From positions 7,318,722-7,382,721 of the forward strand of contig OZ037766.1 of assembly GCA_964035545.1 (NCBI GenBank): DNA of 64,000 nucleotides. Direction: 5' to 3'. The number at the start of each line of letters is the position of its first letter. Position 1 is the first letter of the stretch. The DNA comes from Bugula neritina. Lineage: Eukaryota > Bryozoa > Gymnolaemata > Cheilostomatida > Bugulidae. The position numbers and the translations under genes were made by a program. The notes beneath the pieces are model-generated. The model worked only from the letters and a program-made list of their open reading frames with translations, made no database searches and had not been told where the DNA came from. Positions 24,915-37,700 of the stretch are shown here, piece by piece.

Positions 24915-25180
24915 GTAAGTATTATTTTTCCTTTCTTTACAATTATGATATTAAAATGCTTAATAACGGCAACGTCTTTGTAAATAAGTCACTGACTTCA
25001 TTATTCATATTGATTGTACTATTCATTCATCATTACCGTGATTACGAAGCTATAAAATTAAATATAAACGACCACTGTCACTGTGACTGTGACTGTGACA
25101 CTGGCTGTAACCAATAAGTATGACATTGGGTTTGACTATTAGTATGAAAACCACTAAATTTAACTTATTAAATACTAATA

Positions 25181-25570
25181 GTACTAGTAGTAAAGTACTA
25201 CTACTAGTACTCGTACTAGTACTAGTAGTAGTAGTACTAGTAGTAGTAGTAGTAGTAGTAGTGCTAGTGGCAGTGGCAGTAGCAGTACTACTACTACTAG
25301 TACTACTAGTACTACTACTACTACTAGTACTAGTACTACTACTACTAGTACTAGTAGTAGTAGTAGTAGTAGTACTACTACTATTACTACTACTACTAGT
25401 ACTAGTACTAGTAGTAGTAGTAGAGTAGTAGTAGCAGCAGTAGCAGCAGGAGCAGCAGCAGCAGTAGTAGCAGTAGGAGCAGCAGCAGTAGTAGCAGTAG
25501 GAGGCAGTAGTAGGAGGCAGTAGTAGGAGGCAGTAGTAGGAGGCAGTAGTAGTAGCAGTAGTAGTAATGG
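25181..25570. repeat. AGT/ACT palindromic repeat block with AGC and AGG tracts
   Basis: Blocks of AGT and ACT triplets alternate around ACTAGT junctions and give way to AGC-rich and AGG-rich tracts, including four copies of a 13-base unit GAGGCAGTAGTAG at about 25501-25552. Long open frames on both strands here (poly-Thr/Ser and poly-Val/Leu) are repeat artefacts. A short GTGACT run precedes it at 25076-25099. Confidence 0.9.
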
Positions 25571-28500
25571 CGTATAACTTCAAGTTATTAGGTAACTGCA
25601 AATCTAACAGAAACTGAAAGAGACAAGCCCTCACCCCAGGTGGGTAGGCCTAGGAGTGGTTAGTAAGACTGAATCAGTGAATGGTACAACCGTTTAGTTT
25701 TAAGCAAAATACAAGCTACAAGTAAATATTACTATCAGTGATAAGTATTAGCATGAAGTTGACAATCACAATGGTTGTGGCTGTGGGTTTGATTTTCATT
25801 TTGAAGTCAGTCAAATAAAAAGTTTTTTCAATTACTGAATTATTAATACTTGTATTAGAATAAGTATTACAATTTATTCAATACTATTAACAATTGCTTT
25901 TTGTTATAATGGCAATAATATTTATTGATAATGAGTAAGCCTTGGGTAAATAAATGGGTTGCGACTTACAGCTCAGCCAGTCAATGCTTAATTTTAGGGG
26001 GAGGGTGCTACTTCAGTTTTCATCATTAGAATAATGTAAGGGTTAATTTTGCTTTAGTTTTTGTTATTATAATTATGTTTTGAAATTAAAATTAATAGTA
26101 TAATCTATTAATAGTAGCTGAACAATGTGTTTACTTAAAATTAAATATAAGGTTGATACAATAATAGTAACTAGTAGTAAACTTACAATTATATGGAGGG
26201 TACTGTGGATTAATTGTTATTCTAATGGTAACTAAGATTAATAGTTCAATTTATTTTTCTAGAAAGAAATAATAATACTTGACCAGTGTTTTTTATAGAA
26301 TGTCATATAACTGTTTATTATCTCTGTAATATAATCAGACAACATAGCATTTACATGTCTATGTATTTGCACTTGTATTATAGCAGTAACATCATATGAC
26401 AATACAGAAATAGTGAGTAACCTACTTTTTGCTGAGCAATATCTGATATTAATCAGAGTTTGCATCAAGTGATGAACTTTTCACCAGCCGCTGTGGTCAA
26501 TTGAAGAGCTAGGGGTAGTTGGACCAATTTGTTCAAGTTAGTAAGATATACTCAGATGCAGATTCATATTTGTGGTGTTTATAACAGAATGCTGTTTATA
26601 TGTAATAAGTTCAGTAATATTGTAATATAAATCTAGAAGCAAAACCGTAGCTCATCTGAGATATGAATCTTTAGAGCTACAGCTTATAATTTAAAGGAAC
26701 CTACCAGTCTATAAAAGTTGCCGGAGCTGTAAAATATTAACAATAAGCTGCAAGCTTTTGTTTCTAACTTTTAATACAACTTTAAATACACATTGGACTT
26801 GCAATATAATTGTCACTCTGGCAAGCTCTATAATCTTGATAACATAACACTATGCTGAAAAGCTACTTTAATTTGCTGGCTACATTAGTCTAAAGTAGTA
26901 ATTTCTGGGCATTTTTTCTCTAGTATTTTTAATTTTATTGCCCATCGCTTACTTCTGTTCTACTTTGAAGCTCTGAAGTTCGCGTTATCATAAAACTAAT
27001 GGTAGTTATTGCTAACTTTCATAGCATGTTATTCTTAGCTGCCGCAACACACAGCTTAATCACTTAGCTGGCTTGAAAGTTTAAACTTTCAAGCCAGCAA
27101 AATAATACATATGTTTGAGTATACTGAAGTTAAAATTATTTGCTTTGTTTTTGATAAAATATCATTGGTTGCTGAAATGACTATGGACTTTTTTATTTTT
27201 AAAAGTGTCATGAAATTTGTAAATAAGCAAGAATTGCAAAAATTAAAAACTGCCCTTTTCTTTCACAAGTTGAGTTCATTCTCATTGTCAGAAATAGCAG
27301 TTTACTAACCACTTGTTTTCAATTTATGTTGGTTCAAGTACATGAAAAAACTTATTTTTGTAGATAATTGGTTATCTTAGAAGTCCAGGAAAATGCTGTT
27401 AGTTTGAAGTTGGCTACTCACATTGAAATGCATGGTATTGTAAGTGTTGTCTTCTCTTTTCTATTATGTGTTGGGAAGAACAATTCTCATGTCTTTAAAT
27501 CCAGCCTCATGTAACTGCTGTATTCTGTATCTTAATTGTGATGCTATGCTACAGTTTGCAATAGTCTATTTTCTCGTGTATATTGTGGTGTGTAATGGTT
27601 TGAAAATGCGATTCTTTAATATTAATGTCTTGGGCTTACTTTTAAATTGATTGCCAATATCCACTAGCCTTTAGATTGGAATAAATTGGTGATTTAAATA
27701 TTTCGATAATGCCTTTGGATATTCTGAGTAGACATTATCAGTGTAAATGGGAATCATGTTCTGCAGAGATGGGCTAATTCTACAGTTTAACTTAACACTA
27801 GCAACACAAGTAAGAAAGGACAACTCTCATATTATAGGCAACCTCATTGGTTAACTTTTCATTTATCATATTTTACTAAACTTTTCTAGCTATTATTTTA
27901 ATTCTCTCATGGAAATTTAAATTCTTTTACTTTTATGGTATATGTGTTTCCTAGTTACTGAAAATTTTCTCATATTTTCTGAATCTAATTTTCAGTAGAG
28001 TGTATGCTGGCCAACCTACCCAACAATGATCGAGTGGTAGTCTATTTTTATGCTATTCATCTTTTAAAATTTCCCTGAAGTTAGCAGTAGCTTTGAAATT
28101 TGCTATAATCCGAACTACGCAACCACAATTACAACAGACGAAACTCCTTTTCTAGTAAAAGTGCCAATCATCCTGAATACCAAAATTAGAACTTTCCTTC
28201 TAAGCGTGCAATAATTATTGTGAATGCACATGACTAAATATTTTTTTAGGCAAAGTTCTCAGTATTAGATTGAATGAATTAGCACTTACTACATTTACTC
28301 CTATCTCACCAGTTGTTGGACTGTAAAGTACAATGGCTTATGCTAATATGACTGGTGATGTCAAGCAGCAATGTAAGCCGAACTTTGATACAAATCTACC
28401 TAGCTATTTAGTGAGCTCTCAGTAAGAAAATAAACTGATGCGATATTACACTATAAAGTAGAAGCTGAAGTGATGTATGACTTTGTACAAAACTCAGTGA

Positions 28501-30309
28501 ACACTTTTAATGGTCTTGCAAGCTTTCAGTATTTTAAGAATGCACTACAACCAAGTAGTTTTCATTTCTGTCTATTGCCAGTTTTTGTGTCTACGCAAAC
28601 TAAAAGGTAGTTGATTCATAAAAGTTTGCACAATTTTGATCTCAGAAATAGTCACCCATTAGTTGGTCAATTTTAAAATTAGTTTTTCATCTACCCACTT
28701 GTGACTAATACTTTTTAAGAGTTGTAACTATTTGAATAGATACTTATTTAGTAAATGGGTGTAAGTCATAAAATTGCATATTTGGAAAACCCACAATCCA
28801 TGAAATTTCATCATGTTAGCAGTGGTTGATGTAAGAGACCAATTTGCAAGCTAGACTCTATTAATGACTAATAAGCTCCTTTTACATACGCATGTAGCCT
28901 GTTTTTGTACCGGATCATATTTCAATTGTAGACTGTTACATAATAATTCAACTGGTTACTTAAGCAAGCATTGGAATCCTAAACTTTTCTGCAATGTTTT
29001 CGTTTTTCAGATATTAACAAAAGCCTGGATAGAGGGTGGATATTAATTGTTTGAGCTTTTTTACTGTTCATTCGTCTAGTAATAAGCATTAGTCAACATC
29101 AATATCACCTGCATGAATCGTAATTGGCTAATTAAACAAATAATCAATAATTTTGTTTAGTTCTTATTTCCTACTTCCTTCATACCACTCAGGTTTAGAA
29201 GTGTAAACCCTATCCAATGCACAGCCAATAGACTTTTTGATCAACTTGAAATATGATAATTAGTTTGTCCTAGGTGCTGCTATGACGTAACTTATTTAAG
29301 TTCTAGATTAATTGTTCTCATTTCCAACTCTGTATTGATCACTACTCTTTGCTAATCCTAGTTGGATAATATAGTAACTACCTCATAATTGCATTAATAA
29401 AAATTCCAGCTTCCCAGTAAATGAATCATTTGCTTGTAGAATTTGAGCAATTTTTTGCAGTTTTTCTGTAATCATTGTGATAATAGGAAATTATTAAAAT
29501 TGAGTCACTGTTATAATATTGATAGTGAAGTTGTGACTAATTTATTTGGTGGTCCAGTGACTATCAGCTTTTTCACACACCCATTATAATAATAATATGT
29601 TGCTAATAGTGTAACTTTTATTATAGTTTCCTAGGTATACCACTGTTATAGTTTACTATAGATGTGGCATATTGTGCATATGTTTTCATCTTTATTTATT
29701 CCTAAAATCACCAGTTGCCATTGGTTATTACAAGCCAACCATTAGGTAAGATTATGGTAGTTTTGAACAGTAACTTTTTTAGACTAATCAATTAGAGTAG
29801 TATAATCGTTCTACAGAAATTTTCAATCTAAAAATAGTTTGAAATTGTAAAGCAGAAAAAATGAGCTGCTGCCTTCATCAAAACGACTGTCTACATTTCC
29901 GTTTAATGGTCTGTGTGCCGAAAATGTTTGCAAAACTTTGCTATGTTAGTTTTTGGTAGAACCCAAGGTGTTTGGCAGTCGATATCTTGAAACATTTGAA
30001 TAGAATGGAACCAAGGCCAGCTTTATAGATAGTTGCCATCCAATGTTCAAAGCCAACATTTTCCCTTTAAAAATAACCCCTTACAGGTCTCATATTATGG
30101 TCATATTCACTACTTTCTAGTGCATATGATTTAGGCCTATGAACAAATGATGTTTAGTATATATTTATATGTATTTTTCATTCATTTTGTGCTTTACTGC
30201 TGGTTCCTAGAAAACATTAGTAAGTTGTAGAAATAGTACAATTGTAATTGGCAGATGGGGGAAGGAGCTGAAATGATAGTTTCATGATAGTTGTTCCCAT
30301 GCTCTAGAG
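25571..30309. other. intergenic, no gene recognised
   Basis: AT-rich sequence with only short frames and no recognisable protein. The one clear structure is the 32-base palindrome at 27067-27098. Confidence 0.4.
27067..27098. repeat. 32-bp perfect palindrome
   Basis: The arm GCTGGCTTGAAAGTTT (27067-27082) is followed at once by its exact reverse complement (27083-27098), with no spacer and no mismatch. Confidence 0.95.
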
Positions 30310-30523
30310 CAGGGGTGGATAACTGGGCTCTTTGCCCATTTTTCAGTGGCCCTTTTAATGCTCAAGATAAGTAACAACTGTTATAAGCATTCTGGTTAAT
30401 GCAGTATAGATTTAGTGACAATTTTTTTATTATAATAAAATTAATATGTGTACAATCATGTGTCCCTTTGGTTTGACGGACTTCTGAACTTGGCCCCCAT
30501 GCAAAAGAAGTTGCCCACCCCTG
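30310..30523. mobile_element. hAT-type MITE with 8-bp target duplication
   Basis: A 214-base element. It begins CAGGGGTGGATAACT and ends AGTTGCCCACCCCTG; the termini match at 13 of 15 positions when inverted. CAGGGGTGG-type ends are typical of hAT elements. It is flanked by CTCTAGAG (30302-30309) and CTATAGAG (30524-30531), an 8-base target duplication with one mismatch, the length expected for hAT. There is no coding capacity. Confidence 0.85.
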
Positions 30524-30671
30524 CTATAGAGCTAGCGAAATGTGCGTTTTAAGTTTTGTAGGATAAGCTCTTATTTAGTTTTATTTGAAGCCATGAAATT
30601 GAGTTTCTCAAAACCTGACCTTTTTAGTGGTCATGGTACTTGGATCTGTGCCAAAGACTCCAGAAGAGTCC

Positions 30672-30790
30672 CTGGCAGGTACCTGGCAGGTACCTGGCTG
30701 GTACCTGGCTGGTACCTGGCTGGTACCTGGCTGGTACCTGGCTGGTACCTGGCTGGTACCTGGCTGGTACCTGGCTGGTACCGGCTATCA
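30672..30790. repeat. minisatellite, 11-bp unit GGTACCTGGCT
   Basis: About ten copies of GGTACCTGGCT. The first two carry CA in place of CT, and the last is shortened. All six frames through the array are free of stops because 11 is not a multiple of three and the unit has no stop in any register; the open frames at 30542-30835 (+) and 30631-30816 (-) are therefore by-products. Confidence 0.95.
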
Positions 30791-33700
30791 TTCATAAATA
30801 AGTCACATGGCCTCATCTGTCCTTTATCTGCTTAAAGTATTTCAAATATGCCAAGAACCGGGAAGTTACAAGCTTTATGTTTGCTCAAAGATTTAATCTC
30901 AGTTGGTGAGCATCCTATTCCACACCAGACTGGTGTGATTATCACAGCCCATCTACTCGTTATCTGCCAGCTAAGGAGCAGTTTGTTATTATGTAACAAA
31001 GGCCCACTTTATCACTACAAGCGTACTTGCATTTTTGTTTTAATTTATGCTCCTTAAATATGCTAAGTTTACAAGGTTTTCGAATAATGTCGTTTCTTTC
31101 ATCCTGGCTTGTGTTTTGTAAACATTTGTTTATTATTAGGATTAAGGCTTTCAGTGCTGCCAGAACTTGTAGCTGTCTTGGAGGCATTTTACACTCTATC
31201 TAGTACATATTAAATTCTTCAAATCTTCCTGTTTGCCATGGTATACCAACTGCTCTTTCTGTTATTTTGTTTGAGATGTGCAATGCTGTCCATTACTGTA
31301 ATGTAGAAGTATACATACCAGGAAATGGTGCATAGTCATTAAACTGGTTTATATAAAGTTTTTTCCTTGTTTTTTAGGAAAGTATATCTATGCATATTCG
31401 CACCATGAGCACCAGCTGAGTGAGGTGATCTGTGAGTCAGTGATGTGATCGGCCTATTATGACTCAGAGTATCAGGTTTCCCTTTTTTCTACTATAATGG
31501 TCTATTTTTAGACAGGTTAGCGGATCACCAGTTTTATTCAATAATTTTGTTACAATAAATTTCTATTGAGCTGATGTATAGATTTTATTGATAAATCAGT
31601 CATAGCTATAATTATTTCCGGTGAATAGCTATAATTATATCTAATGACTAGCTCTATTATAATAATTTTTATGAATGAAACGAGTTGGGAATGGATAATG
31701 TTAATTAACTAGGGTTCCTCAAAGTTTATTGATCAGTCAGAAGTTTGCTATTTATAATATAGAGTATTAGGTCAGATTTACTTGGCTGGCTGCCAAAAAG
31801 TTAAAAATACCAATTAGAATCTAAACTGGGTGACTCTAACTCCGAACCTCTCTCAATGTTAAATCGGTGGATCCCAGTTAGATGCTAGGCTAAATTTCCC
31901 ACTTTCCCACATGGAAGCTTTCCAGTTAGACGCTATTTATTCATTTTGGTACAATATAATATTATGTTTTATGTGCAATTTATTTGAATATTATGAAATA
32001 TACGTATATACTTAAATTAACTTGGATCAATTGCTTGTTATTTAGCACATGGATGAATTTCTTTGATTTGCATTAACTTATTATTTTCCATTTTCTATAC
32101 TTCTTGTTGTTTGAAGATATATAGTTAATAAGTATTCATTAAAGATAATGTCTATTATTACTGTTATATTATTGTTTTTTCCACACAAAGCCGTGAAAAT
32201 TGGACTACATATTCCAAATAATTTATATTAGCTATTATAGCTATAAGCATATTAGCTATTTAGCAATCAATACAACAGTTATATTGGTACCAAAATAAAA
32301 GGTAGCGTCTAATGGGATGAAACAGTTGAACATAGATTAAGCAAGTTCTTTGGTGACTTTCAGTCTGTTGCAATATAGAGACATATTAGTGGTTTTATGG
32401 TTTCACATAAGATATAGGTGTTAGCACTATATGCATTACTTCATAAAGTTTTTTTTAGTATTATTCATTGTAAATTAGCCGTGATAGAATACTAATTTTC
32501 CCATAAAAACATTGCTTTTCCCTATTTGTGCTGGTACTGAGCTACCTCTGATACAGAGTGGCGATTTATCCATACTAGTTTATACGACATGCTTATATAA
32601 AGTCACGCCCTTTTGCCCAATGAAATTAGCTCAAAACTAATTTATATTTTTTTCTATGTGTTCAACTTTATTTTGTTTACGACACTGTTTCCTTTTGTTC
32701 TAAGCTGTAACAGTACTGGATCTTTTGTTTCACTGTTGCCATTCCCAAAAATATATCCTTGTATTGCTCAATTTCAAATATTTAAATCAAGAAAATTAAT
32801 TTAAACTAAGCCTGTATCTTAATTTGGAATGGCAACTCTTGGCTGTCTCGGTACAGTTTCTATCTTGAGCAGGCAATATCTCATCTACATTGTATCTAGT
32901 TGTGTATAACATTAGTATTATAATTATTATGTTTTAGCCATACCTGGTGTCAGTAGATGTAGTATTAAATGAAAGCAAAACTAACAAGATCTGACATTTG
33001 AAGGTAAATATGAAACACAGCACTTTATACACTGAAATACATGACAACTGAAGTCGGCTTTGAAATTTTGATAATTGCAATAGTTGCTGCACAGTGTAGA
33101 ATAGTTTTCATTTTATTGCTTTACAATGTTTGGTAGCTAATGTATCCTATATATTGTAGTATCAATTTGTCTAATAGAGACAATACATTTATATTTGGTA
33201 ATGATTATAGCCGGTTAAACTTTTTCACCTTTCTCCGCTTTCACCTGTTCACTTTCTGGTTATATATGTTTTTGTAAAGCTGCTATTGCAAATAAACTAA
33301 GGATGACTTGAGGGGAAGTAAATTTGTTAAAAACTAAACCATTTTGTCCTAATGTTTAATTTTGGAAATTTTAAATGCAAACGACTTCTTTTTGTAGCTT
33401 CTTGCTATTTTATTTGACATTTATTGCTATAAGCTTGATTAGAGCTGCATTTCTTTGTTTATTGAGTTCCTGATGCCAACATTTACCAAGTTCTACTTTT
33501 TTGAAGTTGTAGATAAAGTAGAGGCAGTTGTTATCTATTGGTTTGGCTGTGTCTTTCAAGCTTTGTGTTTGTTTTACCATCTGTGAGTTACTTTTAGTGG
33601 CAATTGCCTACTTACAGGGATCAATGCTTATCTCATATGATGATACTTAGATGTGACGTCATAGTCAGCACCCCTTGGGTGTTTATTTCAACTCCCCAGT

Positions 33701-34646
33701 CGTGTAGACTCCTTGCTTGGACAGTTCCAAGAAATCGTGATAAGAGTTTATATGGGCCCTGATGTCCAACTTACATAATCTTGACTCATATAACGTGCAG
33801 TGAAATGACTTTTAGTGTCCTAGTACATCAATTGTTGTTACGCTCAAGAGATACACCATCTACATCTTTTAATTGATGTACTTAAGAAGTCCCTTAGAAA
33901 ACTTTGTTATGCAATAGTTTGTTTTATTAATATGTGTTACAATGTTATTAGTATTACGTTGGAATGCAAGTAATTGGTATGAAAATAGTAAAACAAAACT
34001 TCTTTAAAACTTTAACCAACTGTCAACTTTCCATGCTTATTATTTCACTGTAAGTAAATATTACAGTTTTCTCAATAGTTATCTAACCTACAATTATTTA
34101 TGTTGTACTATCAAATAGACTACCTAGTCCATGTAGGTTGCTCATCACGCCATGTGTGTTGTATAGTATGCTTAACATCACTGTGAGCTATAAAACTGCC
34201 AATATATTGTAGATAAACTTTTTTTGCATAAATGAAATGTTTAAAGCTGCGCTTTGCTAAATATTATCCTCATTTTATAAGGAACAAAAGTACCCAACTA
34301 GTATAGATATAATGAACTAGCTATTATCAACTGCAGTAATTACCTAAAGATGTATGCACAACACTTTACTTTCCTCCTTTATGTTCCAATAATTCTATTT
34401 ATAACTCATATGTCTATATTTAGATTGAAAGTAGATAAGACAGCATATTTTGGATAATTTTAGGACCCATATTTAAAATAAGTTCTATTTTTGAACCTGT
34501 AGTGGTATGTTTTCTAGGAAAATATTTTATCCATTACCATTAATGAATATGCTTTATTTATTATGCAACCTACAGCTTATGTGCTATCCCAAGCTACTGT
34601 GCATCCGCTAGTTTTAAACTTTCAACAAAGCTTAGAGCAAGTGTTG

Positions 34647-34654
<8 letters not shown>
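30791..34654. other. intergenic, no gene recognised
   Basis: AT-rich, with no conserved coding frame. A full cAMP-response-element palindrome TGACGTCA occurs at 33654-33661, without a recognisable gene next to it. A possible small exon is at 31378-31431. Confidence 0.4.

Positions 34655-34737
<83 letters not shown>
34655..34737. repeat. (AT)n microsatellite
   Basis: About 41 uninterrupted AT dinucleotides. Confidence 0.95.
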
Positions 34738-34742
<5 letters not shown>

Positions 34743-37700
34743 TGTCGCAGACAGAGAAAAGAGCAAAGAGTAGAAGTTATAAGTTATAGTGTGGTTTCAA
34801 GTGAGAAGATAAGTGTCTGAATAACAGAAAATTCTGGGTTTATATACCAGTCTAAAAAGTTAGCTACTTTGTAGTAGCTAGAATCATTGTAGAAAAAGCG
34901 TAATGTAGCTAACATAGCTATGCTAATACAAGTAGAGCTATAATGAAATAGGAAAAGCTCTCCCAGCTCATGTAATGTCCCAACAGAAAGAAACCAGTTT
35001 CCAACATGAAGTTTTAAAACTACACTTTTTCTATTTTACCTTTTCCTGTTTCTGTTTTGAAAATTTCCTGTATAAGTTAAAAGCTTCTCTATTTTGCTAT
35101 CTAAAAGCAACAACTAACAATCTTGTATAAGACTCTGCTTTCCAACAAACCACACATTTTTAGAGTTTTGTTCAAGTTTTGTAACTAACTTGGTTTATCC
35201 TTGAATGTTAATATTTGATGTTTTTCACCCACAGCTTGAATCATGTGATAATCTAAATATTTTTTGTAAAAAAGTAGCTTTTTATGCAGGGTTGAAATAG
35301 ATGTTAAATACCAGTTTGAGAAAAATATCCGTTATGGCTATTTTTGTTTAAACTGAGAACACATGTTAAATACTAAGTTAAATTATCATACTTTTCAACT
35401 TCCACAAAGAAATCTGTGATCTTTTTAAAGGTGTAGATATTGGCCAGAGACTACACAATGTATGCTCTTTCTGGGGTTCCACGTGGGTTTTATATTGGTT
35501 GGTTCTCTTTGTCATCGGTTCATCAACTAATGGATTTACCTCAACACTTTCACGCTGACTGTTTAGGTTAGCAGCAGCGACATCTCTTTAGACTTCAGTC
35601 CTTCATTTTTCTCCTTGTTTAGATATATTTGCTAAGCTTTGGAAAAATTGATCGTACCTAAACATAATGCATTAGGATAAAAATAATAGTGAATAACTAA
35701 GCCTTGTTATTGGCTTGATGAAAACCATCAGTGCAATGAGTAATTGGAATTTCCCTGGAATACCCTTTACTCTTAGCATTTTCTTATGGTGGTATTAAAA
35801 AGTTTTCCAAAGTACTTTTTCGGCCTACGATTAAACCCCTCCGTGTGATAGGGTGATTTGTCTTCCAACATTAACCCACCTTGCTGTGGAAAGTTACAAT
35901 TAGCACTAATGATTTTCATATTATATACAAATAATGTATATAGGTTGCTATCCAGGTAGTCTGGGGGAGAACTTTAAGGAATGCCCTAGGGCCTGGCCTT
36001 TAGTCCCCTCGTCTTTATTGTAATTTGGCAAGGCGCCAACAAATATGGCCACGGTTACACTTGACTCTCCCTACTCTGATATGATATATTGAAAGCCAAC
36101 CTACTACGCTATCATATAACATGCTAAAAATATGGTTTGGATTTTTGGAAAACTGATATAGTTGTGTTCTGCATAAGCTGCAGTCCAATGGCTTTGCTTC
36201 CTGAATTGTAAGCTGCTATTAGGAGGGGGAAAAGTATTTCCACGGTCATTGCTGTATCTTTAATAGGTTGGCTTGTTTGGAAATTGTCTCTAAAGTACTT
36301 GAAAATTAGTCTAGAGAACAAAAACAAACTAATTTCAGTCATTGCGGTAGGATTTTTAAAAATCAAAAATATTTAAGATGTTTTTATATCAATAAACAAT
36401 GATGCATGTAGTAACTCTCTCTAATGAGTGATGATTACTGTCATTAGAATGTGGGTAAACTGTAAATTGGTTACCTAATTCTAAAATGTAGTTCCTTTGC
36501 AATTGATGCATTTTGTTCTGGACAATAAATATTAGATAGTTAGTTATTAGGTTTATTAGTCACCTGCCCAGTACCTAGTCATGGTCTTCAGCTGATAAAA
36601 CTTGAAGTAATTTAAAATATTATTATATTTTGTTTTTCTACAAACAGAAACGAGGAAAATGTAGCATCTGTATTGCACACCTCAGGAACTACTAGTATTG
36701 GAATGTATGGTGACTAATGATTACTAACAGAGTAAGGCCTGTGACTCAAAATATGAGGATGCAGTTTACAGAAAACATTACTCACTATCTTTATAGGTAG
36801 CTGCTTACTGTACTGCTTAAAAATATTGAATGATTATGAAAAATTCGGCTCTAGTATTCATTAAAAAGTAAATAATGAATGATACTGTCCATGCCTTTTT
36901 GAGACTGCCATGATATAAAGTTGAATGTTCCAAGGGGCTTTTGTTAAAGTGAGAAATTGGTTTGTTATGTGCTGCTGCTGAAAACTCTGTTTTCTTAGTC
37001 TAAGTGCTGACTGAAACTAATTTAACTTGGCTAGGGAGATAACATTACAGCTATGCCGTTTAGTAATTTCTTTATGATTTTGGTATTCCCTGTAGATGTT
37101 AATATAGTTCCTAAAATTATAAACAAAAAGATGTGTTAATTACTGATCAAATCAAATTTAAAGTAACTGGCTTATGCAGGAAAAAGTTTGTGTCTTTCTC
37201 CTTTAATCAGCTACTGGTGTTAAAAGCAAGTTTGCATAGCAATATGGCTTCATGTAATAGACTGTTGTGAAAATGAATAATATAACGAAATAATTAAATG
37301 GTGTAATACATTTGAAGTAGACAGTGGGATGTTGGAAAGGGACAGGAAAGTATCGAACCTGACTAGAGATATGATGATTAATGATATTCTTCACTACCTG
37401 AGCAGAGAGGTGTGAACTGGTCGACGTGTTACGGATTCAGGAAACGGTAAGGTATAACATTTTGACGGAAACAATTTCCTTTTGCTAAATGTTATAAGTA
37501 TTCCTCAATTTTGCGACCAATGAAAATTAATTAGATATGCAAGGATATTTATCACGAACTCTTTCTGTATTCTCAACTATTTTTCAGTTCCTTATCTTAC
37601 AGTACCTGCAAACTGGTTTATAAAAATAAGTTAATTTGAGTTTAAATGTAAAGCTTGTTTTTAAGATTTCATATAATAGTATTTTTGAATATATTGTATT

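Noticed and set aside
25050-25634. 194-codon minus-strand frame, poly-Thr/Ser/Tyr
   Set aside because: It is made of the AGT/ACT triplet repeat; the opposite strand gives a poly-Val/Leu frame in the same place.
30542-30835. Frames with WLVPGWYLAGT repeats on both strands
   Set aside because: They are a by-product of the 11-base minisatellite, which has no stop in any frame.
33654-33661. Full CRE palindrome TGACGTCA
   Set aside because: A single 8-base match with no gene or TATA box nearby; chance is likely.
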